A DNA stretch of 64,000 nucleotides from Prionace glauca (lineage: Eukaryota > Chordata > Chondrichthyes > Carcharhiniformes > Carcharhinidae): assembly GCA_037974335.1 (NCBI GenBank), contig CM075732.1, positions 99,841,789 through 99,905,788 of the forward strand, written 5' to 3'. Below, piece by piece: positions 47,401 through 60,300 of the stretch. The stretch's first letter is position 1. Every line of letters begins with the position of its first letter. Under the pieces are notes generated by a model. The model was not told the DNA's origin, did no database searches, and worked only from the letters and a program-made list of their open reading frames with translations. A program made the position numbers and the translations under genes.

Positions 47401-50400
47401 GCTCAGTTCCACTTTTTCTATCCAATCAGTCTGGAATCTGGCATGTTCAACATAGATGAATTGTTGAATGACAGAGAAATGTATCAATTTGTGTTAACGT
47501 TCCATCTATTTCCCACCCACAGCTCCATTGTCTGACCCAGTCCTCATGCAGTATCCAACAGTCAGCAAGGTGCCAGAGGGTCAGGCTGTCGACTTACAAT
47601 GTGCCATGTACAATGCCAGTGTGATTGACACTGATGTCCACTGGCATTACCAGAGAGCTGGCTACCACACTGAGTGGCTGATCAGCCAGTTTGTGAATGG
47701 CACCATTACCAAGTCCCGGGATTCCCACCACCGTTTCCAGCCTTCCCGGAATGTCGGCAGCAACAGCTACATTCTGACCATTGTGAATGTGACCCTCAAT
47801 GATACAGCTGTGTACAGATGTAGTGTGTGGAGCTACATCCATGGAGCAGGGACCCAGCTCTATGTCACTGGTAAGTCAATGCTAACTATGCTGGCCTTTA
47901 TAGCGAGGGGGATAGAATATAAAAACAGGGAGGTCTTGCTGCAACTGTACAGGGCACTGGTGAGGCTGCAGCTGGAGTACTGTGTGCAGTTTTGGTCCCC
48001 GCATTTGTGGAAGGATATATTGGCCTTAGAGGGAGTGCAGAGGAGGTTCACGAGGCTGATACCGGAGATGAGGGGTTTAACTTATGAGGAGAGATTGGAT
48101 AGACTGGGTCTGTACTCGTTGGAGTTTCGAAGGCTGAGGTGGGATCTTATAGAGACTTATAAGATAATGAAAGGGATGGATAGGGTAGAGAGATTCTTCC
48201 TGCTTAGAAAGGATAGCAGAACTAGAGGGCACAGCCTCAAAATAAGGAGTGGGGGGACAGTTTAGATTGGAGTTGAGGAGGAACTTCTTCACTCAAAGGG
48301 TGGTGAATCTCTGGAATTCTCTGCCCGTTGAAGTGGTGGAGGCCACCTCGCTGAATATATTTAGGTCACGGGTAGATAGGTTTCTGATAGACTGGGGAAT
48401 TAAGGGTTATGGGGAGCAGACGGGAAAGTGGAACTGATCCACTTCAGATCAGCCATGATCTTATTGAATAGCGGGGCAGGCTCGAAGGGCTAGATGGCCT
48501 ACTCCTGCTCCTATTTCTTATGTTCTTTTCTTTCTTTTTTAACTAATATTGTCAGAGTGACAGAAACGTTACTGGGAACCAGTTAACCTTTCCTCAACAG
48601 CTTAGACAAGTGATTTGATTGGACTTCATTTATTATTGCTACAGGTATTAGCATACAGTGAGAAGTATTGTTTCTTGTGCACTATGCAAACAAAGCATAC
48701 CGTTCATAGAGAAGGAAACGAGAGAGTGCAGAATGTAGTGTTACAGTCGTAGCTAGGGTGTAGAGAAAGGGTGTAGAGAAAAGTGGAACCACAAACAGAC
48801 ACAAGATTGTACTGGGCATGGAATCGAGAGCCGGAATGTTCTTTGTAAAGTGAAAGATTCAAGAATTAAATAGTGGAAATATAGAAATGTAGAAACATAG
48901 AACACACAACTCTGGTGCGGCCACACTTGGAGTTTTGTGTGCAGTTCTGGTCCCCACATTACAGGAAGGATGTAGAGGCTTTGGAGAGGGTGCAGAGGAG
49001 GTTTACCAGGATGTTGCCTGGTGTGGAGGGGAGATCCTATGAGGAGAGACTGAGAGATTTGGGGTTGTTTTCGCTGGAAAGAAGGCGGCTAAGAGGGGAC
49101 CTTATTGAAACATATAAGATGATTAGAGGTTTAGATAGGGTGGACAGTGATAGCCTTTTTCCTAGGATGGAGAAAGCTAGCACGAGGGGGCACGACTTTA
49201 AATTAAGGGGGGGTAGTTATAGGACGGATGTCAGGGGTAGGTTCTTTACCCAGAGGGTGGTGAGGGATTGGAATGCCCTGCCAGCTGCAGTTGTAAATGC
49301 GCCTAGTTTGGGGGCGTTTAAGAGATCTGTGGATAGGTTTATGGACGAAAAGGGATTGGTTTAGGCTAATGGGTCATTGTTTTGTAACTGGTCGGCGCAA
49401 CATCGTGGGCCGAAGGGTCTGTTCTGCGCTGTAATGTTCTATGTTCTATGATCTATAGGAGTGGGAGGAGGCCATTTGATCCTTCGAGCCTGCTCTGCAA
49501 TTCATTATGATCATGGCTGATCATCCAACTCAATAACCTAATCCTACTTTCTCCCCATAACCTTTGATCCCATTCACCCCAAGTGCGATATCCAGCCGCC
49601 TCTTGAATACGTTCAATGTTTTGGCATCAGCTACTTCCCGTGGCAATGAATTCCACAGGATCGCCACTCTTTGGGTGAAGAAATGTCTTCTCACCTCCGT
49701 CCTAAATGGTCTCCCCTGAACCCTCAGACTGTGACCCCTGATTCTGGAATCTCTCACCCTCGGAAACATCCTCCCTGCATCTACCCTGTCTAGCCCTGTT
49801 AGAATTTTATAGGTCTCTGTGAGACCATTTGTCTGAACTCCAGCGAAAACAATCCTCACCTGGTCAGAATAGATCAAAGATATTTCCATGGTCCATGGGT
49901 GTGGGGGTCACTGATAAAGCCAGGATTTATTGCCCGTCCCTAAGTACCCTTGAGAAGATGTAGATAAAGTGCCTTCTTGAACTTCTGCAGGCAGAGATGT
50001 TTGATAGGACTGAGTGGCTTGTGAGGCTATTTTAGCGAATAGTTAATTTCAACCACATTGCTGTGGTTCTGAGGTCATATCCTGGTCAGTGCAGCAGATT
50101 TCTTACCCTCTAGGAGTTTGGTGAATCAGATGGATTTTTATAATAATTTGGTAGTTTCACGGTGCCCATTAGAGTCATTGAGGTTTACAGTATGGGAAAA
50201 GGCCCTTTGGCCCAGCTTGTCCATGCTGCCCATTACTCGCACTAAGATTTTTCTTTCAAATTTATCTAATTGAACTGTATTCAAAATCCCCCTGCTGCCC
50301 TGGAGGGCTTTGAACTCATGTAGCAATGGAGAAAAGAAGAGCAGGTGTAAGGTTACGTGGCCTTTGAACCTGCTCTAACATTGGGAGAGAACAGCAATGA

Positions 50401-53400
50401 GGGAGGAAAGTACACAGAAAGAGAGAGTGGGGAAGTATCTTCCTTACTGGCGAAATCACCTTTCCTGATTTTCCCCGCACCTCATCAGTGACATCACGAT
50501 ATTCACACCCATACAAGGCGAGAACCTAATTCTAATGGTTTTGAATACATTTTCATATCGTTATCCAGCCCCGTCACATGATTTCCACCCCCCCCCCCTC
50601 CCCCCCAATATTCAAACCCCACGTTGCAATGTCACTTTGGAGTGGATTAGTACAGCTGTTTGAAGATGTGATTTAATTGAGGGGCCTTCCTGAGAATGTG
50701 AGGGTAAATATCGCCCAACAAGGGGGTCTTCCTGAGAATGTGAGGGTAAATATCGCCCAACAAGGGGGTCTTCCTGAGAATGTGAGGCCTGTTCTACTGT
50801 GGGAAGGGATCGGGCAAAGAGCAAGCGAGCAATTGTAATGGAGGACTCGCTAATCAGAGGCACAGACAGGCGTTTCTGTGGCCACAGTGAGGCTCCAGGA
50901 TGGTGTGTTCCCTCCCTGGTGCCAGGGTCAAGGACATCTCTGAATGGTTTCAGGACATTCGTAAGGGGGGAGGCTGAGCAGCCCAGAGGCTGTTGTACAT
51001 ATTGGTACCAACGACATAGGTAGGAAAGGGATGAGCTCCTGAAATATGAATGTAGGGAGTTAGGCAGAAGGCTGAAGGCAGGACCTCGAAGGTAATAATT
51101 TGAGGACCACCACCATTGCCACGTACTCCTGAGAGTATGAATAGGAGGATTAGGCAGGTGAATGCCGGACTTGAGAGCTGGTGCAGGGGGCAGGATTTAG
51201 ATTTTTGGATCATTGGGATCTTTGCTGAGGAAGGGCTACCGTGGGCGGCACGGTAGCACAGTGGGTTAGCACTGCTGCTTCACAGCTCCAGGGTCCTGGG
51301 TTCGATTCCCGGCTCAGGTCACTGCCTGTGTGGAGTTTGCACATTCTCCTCGTGTCTGCGTGGGTTTTCTCCGGGTGCTCCGGTTTCCTCCCACAGTCCA
51401 AAGATGTGCGGGTTAGGTTCATTGGCTATGCTAAAATTGCCCCTTAGTGTCCTGGGATGTGTAGGTTAGAGGGATTAGCAGGTAAATGTGTAGGGATATG
51501 GGGATAGGATCTGGGTGGGATTGTGTTCAGTGCAGACTCGATGGGCCGAAGGGCCTGTTTCTGCACTGTAGGGTTCTAGGGTTCTATGCTGATCTGTCCA
51601 AGAAGGATGGGTTACATCTGAACATACAATGGCCTTTCCAGAGAGACTGAGAAACATCCTACCCTGTCAGTCATGCCACAGAGTCATAGAGGTTTATAGC
51701 AGGGAAACAGGCCCTTCGGCCCAACGTGTCCATGCAGCCCCTCTTTCTCAATGACACATTGAACCTCCCATTTTTATTTAGCCCTAAAGGAATGTTATGT
51801 AAAATAAACCTCATTAATCTTTGAATATATTGCAGCAGAACTACATAGCATCTATGTGGATTTCTGTTTCATCCAATTGCTGTTTGTTGGAACCATGTTA
51901 ATGGTTGTAGTAACCCCGGTTTAATTAGGTCATCAGACTTTTCAAACTAGCTGCCGCAGTCAACAATTGGTCCATTCACTTCCCAAGCTACCGAGTGATA
52001 CTTGTAAAAAATGTACTCATGGTCTGTGGGTGCCGTTGGCTGGGCCAGCATTTATTGGCCCTGCCTGAGAGCATTTAAGAATCAACCACATTACTATAGG
52101 CCTGGAGTCACATGTAGACCAGACCAGGAGAGAATGGCAGATTTCCTTCCCTAAAGGCCATGAGTGAACCAGATGGGTTTTTACAACAATTGACAATGTC
52201 TTCACCGTTTTAGTTCCAGATTTATGTGCCGTGGTAGGTTTTGAACCCGAGTCACCAGAACATTGGCCTGGGTTTCTGGACATGAGTCCAGTGACAATAG
52301 CATTACACCACAGCCTCCCCAGTCTGTTGAATTTTCAATACTGGGGAAACTTTTGTTACTATTTTTTGCAATCCAGATATTTCCCACCCCCAGCTCCATT
52401 GTCTGACCCAGTCCTCATGCAGTATCCAACAGTCAGCAAGGTGCCAGAGGGTCAGGCTGTCGACTTACAATGTGCCATGTACAATGCCAGTGTGATTGAC
52501 ACTGATGTCCACTGGCATTACCAGAGAGCTGGCTACCACACTGAGTGGCTGATCAGCCAGTTTGTGAATGGCACCATTACCAAGTCCCGGGATTCTCACC
52601 ACCGTTTCCAGCCTTCCCGGAATGTCGGCAGCAACAGCTACATTCTGACCATTGTGAATGTGACCCTCAATGATACAGCTGTGTACAGATGTAGTGTGTG
52701 GAGCTACATCCATGGAGCAGGGACCCAGCTCAGTGTCACTGATATAACCTTCTCCCCAAATCAGCAAGGAAATGCAGGGAGTGCAGAGGAGGTTTACTCG
52801 GCTGATACCGGAGTTGAGGGGATTGAGCTATGAGGAGAGGCTGAATAAACTAGGCTTGTACTCGTTAGAGTTTAGAAGAATGAGGGGAGATCTCATTGAG
52901 ACGTATAAGATGATGAATGGGATGGATAGGATAGAGGTGGAGAGACTCTTCCCGCTCAAAAAAGAGAGTAGGACTAGGGGGCACAGCCTCAAGATAAAGG
53001 GGGGTGCGGTTTAGAACGGAGTTGAGGAGGAACTTCTTCACTCAAAGGGTGGTGAATCTCTGGAATTCTCTGCCCGTTGAAGTGGTGGAGGCTGCCTCGC
53101 TAAATATTTTTAAGAAACGGGTTGATGGGTTTTTGATAAGAGAGGGGATTAAGGGTTATGGGGAGAGGGCGGGAAGGTGGAACTGAGCCACGACAGATCA
53201 GCCATGATCTTATTGAATGGCGGGGCAGGCTCAAAGGGCCAGATGGCCTACTCCTGCTCCTATTTCTTATGTTCTTATGAAATCCTTTCCCTGGTCAGGG
53301 GTTTTGTTTGGGCCATTTCCCCCCAGTGTGACTGCAGGAGTTTACTGTATCCGGATAAAATTCCCTCCCTAACCGTGTTCTGGCTCTGGGTGTCTCCAAT

Positions 53401-56400
53401 GAATTCTCTGCTCCCTGAACTCTTGATGTTGCAGCCTGTGCAATTTCAACGCTTTCAGTTACTTCTGAGAGCAGTAACAAAGTGTAGATTTCTAATTTCT
53501 GTCTGTGATTAAACTGGCGTTAAGAATTGTCACCATTTATCAGACCCACCACAATTTCACTCTCGGGAAAATTAATGGAAATTATAATTGATATTTTTCT
53601 TTGAAAAGCAACAGTCTCTGGAATTTTACTGCCCTGCCCACCATGGGAATCGGAGCGGGTGAGGAGCGGACAGTGGGAAGGTCCACTGACCCCAGGTGGA
53701 ATTTTGTGGGCAGTAAAATCCCACCCGCAATCTCTCGCACCGATTGTATATCCAAGAGTCTGATAATCTATCTCCCATTGCTCCACTCTGTGTGATCACC
53801 ACAAGTCCAGCTGCTAGCTACACCACCTGTCTCACTTGATGCCCAACAGAAATGATGGAAGGGAAAAATCTCTGTCTCCCACATTCTAACCTGGTTTTCA
53901 CAAGGACAGGAATCCAACTCACTGCCCCATAACACGGTGGAGTCTGACTCGAAGGAGATAGATATATTCCTGACAAAGAAAAGGGATGAGGGGGTATGGG
54001 GAATAGGGAGGAAGGTGGATTTGAGACCAGGGAGAGATGAGCCAGGATCTGATTGAATGGCGGAGCAGGCTCAAAAGACTGCACTTGCCAACTTCTGCTC
54101 CTAATTCTTATGTTCCTCATTCTTTACTGGAACCATTTTGCAAATGTTAAACTGTACAAAATCTCTTATAGAAGATCTTGAAAGCCGGCCTATCATCACC
54201 ATTATTGCCTGCACCCTGGCACTTGTCCTCATCCTCTGCATATTTATCATCACAATACTCTGTGTGAAAAAATGGGCGTGTTTTCAAAGAAGATTAAAGC
54301 CAGAAGGGTAAATATAACAACTTCCTGTTTCACTTGGTGATAATGATGTGTTGAATTTAATTGCGGGGATGAAATCAGCCACAGGATCTGGATAAAGGAG
54401 CTTTGCTTTTGGTGATTTTCTCTTCCTGGACAGATAAATACAGAGGGACAAAGATTGGATGGGGGAAATGGTTTTCCCCCTGATTCCTTTTCTAAGAGTG
54501 GGTGGCAGCTGTCACATTGAAGGAATGGAAAAATTAAACATTCTAGAAAGACACTCCCAATGGCGGGCACACTGAAAATGCAAAACTGTCACTACTGGAA
54601 ACACAGACTGAGCGTAGAAAGCATTCTGTTCTGGTTGTATCACAGCTTGGTCTGGGCTCCTGCTCTACCCAAGACTGCAAGGAACTGCAAAAAGTCGTGA
54701 ATGTAGCACAATCCATCACACAAACCAGCTTCCCATCCGTTGACTCTGTCTACACTTCCCACTGCCTCGGCAAAGCAGCCAGCATAATTAAGGACCCCAC
54801 GCTTCCCGGACATTCTCTCTTCCTCCTTTTACCATTGGGAAAATGATACAAAAATCTGAGGTCACGCACCAACCAACTCAATAACAGCTTCTTCCCTGCT
54901 GCCATCAGACTTTTGAATGGACCTACCTTGCATTAAGTTGATCTTTTTCTACAGTCTAACTATGACGGTAACATTCTACACTTTCTTCTTTCCTTCTCTA
55001 TGAATAGTATGCTTTGTCTGTATAGTGCACGAGAAGCAACACTTTTCACCATGTGCTAATACATGTGACAATAATAAATCAAATCAAATCAAATCAAAGA
55101 TTCAGAAGACAGTAGATATTGCAGAACACTTTGATACAAATGGTGATAAGACTTTGTAAAATCCAATTGATAACTCACGGCAAATATAAAATGCACGAAA
55201 CTCCTAAACTCAATCGAGGGATTGAGTTTAGGAGTCGGGAGGTAATGCTGCAATTTTACAGGACCCTTGTCAGGCCTCATTTGGAGTACTGTGCGCAGTT
55301 CTGGTCGCCTCACTATAGGAAAGACGTAGAAGCTATTGAAGGGGTGCAGAGGAGATTTACAAGGATGTTGCCTGGACTGGGAGGCATGCCTTATGAAGAT
55401 AGGTTGAGGGAGCTGGGACTCTTTTCCCTAGAGAGGCGAAGGTTGAGAGGCGACCTGATAGAAGTTTATAAAATGTTGAGAGGAATAGATAGGGTGGACT
55501 CTCAGAGGCTATTTCCCCGGGTTGAAATGGTTGCCATGAGAGGACACAGATTTAAGGTGCGGGGAGGGAAGTACAGAGGTGATGTTAGGGGTAAGTTTTT
55601 CACTCAGAGGGTGGTGAGTGAATGGAATCGGCTGCCGTCATCGGTGGTGGAGGCAAACTCGCTGGGGTCTTTTAAAAGACTTCTGGATGAGTATATGGGG
55701 TTTAATGGGATTGGGGGTTATAGATAGGTCTATAGATTGGTGGGGTTGATGTGATCGGTGCAACTCGAGGGCCGAAGGGCCTGTTTGTGCTGTAATGTTC
55801 TATGTTCTATGTTCTATGAAAATGTGGCTCGGAATTAACTCTCATGAAATGCTTAATTTTGCCCCATCGAAATGATTAAATGGTAATTCCTGTCTATAAT
55901 TTCTGGGGTTTTGATAAGTAACTCTTCTTCATTATATCATGACATATAATCCTGATCCCTTTCTACAACATACATCTTTAACAGCACTGCCCCCTGCACT
56001 CACTCAATGACTGTGGATCCCTGCTCAGTTATCTCCGAATATTGAATCCAGCTGCATCCTTGAGGAAATTTGGTCACAATTGGTTGAATCCTTCAGTCAT
56101 ACCACAACCATGGCACAAGTGGAGACCATTCTGCCCATTGAGTCAATGCTAGCACTCGGCAGAGGAATTCGGTCAGTTTAATGATTATGAACCGAGCTGG
56201 GAATTTAATTTCCCCAGGTGCCTATCAAATGGCTTTTGACATCAATCATCGCCCCTATTTCCATTTCATTATCACTCACTGACTGAAAATTTCTTTCATA
56301 AATCCTGACACTGCACCCCACCTCCACACCACCCCGGCCTCCTCTAACCCTGCCCCCTCTATATCTCTTGCTCAATATCTTTAATCTGTCTCCCGCAGTC

Positions 56401-57281
56401 CTGCTCCTATCAGGAAATAGAGCTGTTCTTTGTTTTATGGAGACCTGTCCACCTCAAAGTGCTCTTTTCACACCAACCAACCTATCATTGCATGTGTGAA
56501 GTTTTACTGTGAAGAGTCACAAATGTCCAATCAAGGAGTGGGACTAGGTGGTCTTTTCTACTCAATGAGGAGCCAGTGTTAAATTGTCTTATTGAGACGT
56601 CCACTGATATTCCTGCTGTAAATGAGTCATTGATGGTCTTTCTGTCCACTTTGCCCAGAGCCCGTGAGGAGGAACTGGATACAGTGTACGCACATGTCTG
56701 TGGTAAGAAAACCTTTCAGTACATTGCAAACGGGTTATTCCAAATTCTATTAATTGCTTATTATTATTTCTAAACATCAGTTGTTTGAAATTTGTACCCA
56801 TCATTGTTATCTCGGAAAAATAGACAATTTTCCTGTTTCCGTTGTAATGACCCAGGCCACAGACTCCAAGGTGTTTTATGAAGTTACCCTCGACCCTCAG
56901 TTTCACATTTGATTTTGGCTTTAGGGTGATTTCATTCTGGGTATGATTCAACCGACCCACTGAGAAGCTTTTATCAAGTAGAGTTTATTTAAGGACGCAA
57001 TTAAATGTAACAAAAATAAATTAGCTCAATTTCTATCAATTACCAGGATTTAAATGCAGCACAATATAAACATTAATGGCTAGCTATCTCTGTTGTTCCA
57101 AGTCAAACACCATCCCATGGACATGCACACTTTTTGAGACTTGTCACAAAAAGCAAGTATGCTCACATGATGCTGGATTTTCAGCTTTTTTATACCTTCT
57201 GTCAGTTGGTCCTTTGAATGTTTGATTAAATCTCTGAGGCTTCCCAGTCCTGGAACTTTCAACAAGTCTCTGGAGAGAGAG

Positions 57282-57312
<31 letters not shown>

Positions 57313-60300
57313 CGATCTGCTCCCTCCAGCTTCTAGCAGTAACTCAGAAACAAAACTAAAACCTGGACTTTTCTGTGGAAAAAACTGTCCCCAGGCATTA
57401 CCTGACCTGCCAATCATCCCCCAAATCAAGCTCGAATCCTTAAAGAACCATTAAACCCCTGAAAGCTGCATTAGTCCAGATTAAAATCAGTGTGTTATCA
57501 ATTGTAGTGCCTCAGTAGCAGTAAAGGGAACAGGTCACAGAGATCACAGTGTCAAAAGCTTCCAGGACCTGTTAGAAACATCCTGTAGAGAAACATGATT
57601 AAAATACTGTGCCTCTTAAAAGGCACAGTATCATCGCACAATCACTCAACCACTGCACCAAGCAGGCTGCAGAGGAAAGCTCCCTCATTCATACAGCCTG
57701 ATATTCTGCCCAGCCATTCTGAACTATCTGGGTGTTAGCACCAATTAGAGATGCGAAGGGTTAGTTATAAAGCTGTATAGGGATAACAGCACAAGAAGGT
57801 TTTTGTCCATTAATTCCTGGCTGAATTCAAACCCCAGTTTCCAATGATTATCATTGCACCTTCACCACTTCTGCACAGGAATTTAAACCACAGATCCTCA
57901 AATCTTGCATAGGTGTGCGGCACTCCCTCAGCACTGACCCTCTGACAGTGCGGCACTCCCTCAGCACTGACCCTCTGACAGTGCGGCACTCCCTCAGCAC
58001 TGACCCTCTGACAGTGCGGCACTCCCTCAGCACTGACCCTCTGGCAGTGCGGCACTCCCTCAGCACCGACCCTCTGACAGTGCGGCATTCCCTCAACACT
58101 GACCCTCTGACAGTGCGGCACTCCCTCAGCACTGACCCTCTGACAGTGCGGCACTCCCTCAGCACTGACCCTCTGACAGTGCGGCACTCCCTCGGCACTG
58201 ACCCTCTGACAGTGCGGCACTCCCTCGGCACTGACCCTCTGACAGTGCGGTACTCCCTCGGCACTGACCCTCTGACAGTGCGGCACTCCCCTCGGCACTG
58301 ACCCTCTGACAGTGCGGCACTCCCTCGGCACTGACCCTCTGACAGTGCGGCACTCCCTCGGCACTGACCCTCTGACAGTGCGGCACTCCCTCAGCATTGA
58401 CCCTCTGGCAGTGCGGCACTCCCTCAGCACTGACCCTCTGACAGTGCGGCACTCCCTCAGCACTGACCCTCTGACAGTGCGGCACTCCCTCAGTACTGAC
58501 CCTCTGACAGTGCGGCCCTCCCTCAGTACTGACCCTCTGACAGTGCGGCACTCCCTCAGCACTGACCCTCTGACAGTGCGGCACTCCCTCAGTACTGACC
58601 CTCTGACAGTGCGGCACTCCCTCAGTACTGACCCTCTGACAGTGCGGCACTCCCTCAGCACTGATCCTCTGACAGTGCGGCACTCCCTTGGCACTGACCC
58701 TCTGTCAGTGCAGCACTCCCTCAGCACTGACCCTCTGACAGTGCGGCACTCCCTCAGCACTGACCCTCTGGCAGTGCGGCACTCCCTCAGCACTGACCCT
58801 CTGGCAGTGCAGCACTCCCTCAGCACTGACCCTCTGACAGTGCGGCACTCCCTCAGCACTGACCCTCTGACAGTGCGGCACTCCCTCAGCACTGACCCTC
58901 TGACAGTGCGGCACTCCCTCAGTACTGACCCTCTGACAGTGCGGCACTCCCTCAGCACTGACCCTCTGACAGTGCGGCACTCCCTCAGCACTGACCCTCT
59001 GACAGTGCAATGTTGTGTCATTGTTCACCCTTCATAGTTGAGTGCTGCACTAGAATGTGAACATGTTGTGGGGGTTTGAACGCCCAGCCTTCTCAATCCA
59101 AGGCTGTAACCCTATTGAAGCCAAACGGAATTCCATTGAGTGTGTTTGTGTACAGGTGGAGAGTGCAGAGTGAGGTGCAGTCTAACTTCACACTTCCAAT
59201 AATGTTGCTGTTTCACCCTGATTGGTAGTTATAGTAACTTGATTAAAAGTCTTATCTTATTTCAGGACAAAGACAGAATAATAAAGAGGAAGCTGTGACT
59301 CCTGCTGTGGTAAGAGTTTTTTGACTGATGGGTTTAGCTCAGTTGGCAGGATAATGGTTTGTGATGCAGAGCGATGCCTAACATCATGGGCACAGTTCCC
59401 GTACTGGCTGTGATTGTCCATGAAAGCCTTACTTTCTCAACCTCTCCCCTTGCCTGTGGTGTGGTGATCCTCAGGTTAAATCACCTCCAGTCTCCCCTTT
59501 AAGGGGGAGAGCAGCCTCTGGTCATCTGGGACTGGCAATGGATCATCTCCTCGTCAGGACATTCCCACATGAAGCTGTATCTCGAGTCCTGAGAGTACAA
59601 TTTTACTCACATGTTGTTATTAACTCTTTCACAATCTATCTCAGTTTCAAAATATTCAGTGGGCCTCCTCCCTTGTCTTTCTGAGGAGCGAATGTTCTAT
59701 AGATTCCCTCAACTGCCTCTGGTGACATCACTCCAAAGGCCAAAGGTTATATCTCCTCATGTGACTGACTGCGGGACACTGGTCCGGTGACCATTCCGAC
59801 GGTGATGAGCTCCCTCACCTCCCACCAACTGTGCCCCCACCAGCCTGATGTAAATCTGCCAACGTCCATGCTGGGAGCTGGCTGGGGGGAACACGTCCTG
59901 ATTAACTTAGCCAGTAGGCGACAATTAACATTACAAATATCAACCTGAATAGCTATTCACTGAGCCAGTGAGGTCTCACAGAAACTTGGCAGTGCTGAAC
60001 CAGGAGGTCAGTAAGGGGAGAGGGAGTACCATAGAACCATAGAACCCTACAAGTGCAGAAACAGGCCCTTCGGCCCATCGAGTCTGCACCGAACACAATC
60101 CCACCCAGACCCTATCCCCATATCCCTACACATTTACCTGCTAATCCCTCTAACCTACACATCCCAGGACACTAAGGGGCAATTTTTAGCATAGCCAGTG
60201 AACCTAACTCGCACATCTTTGGACTGTGGGAGGAAACTGGAGCACCCGGAGAAAACCCACGCAGACACGAGGAGAATGTGCAAACTCCACACAGGCAGTG

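Noticed and set aside
47870-48265. Fusion protein of V domain D with a LINE reading frame
   Set aside because: A strong GTAAGT donor lies at the domain end, so the reading on into CR1 is intron sequence.
57810-59037. A 403-codon frame with ECRTVRGSVLR repeats
   Set aside because: A 33-bp minisatellite; the frame is a result of a unit length divisible by three.
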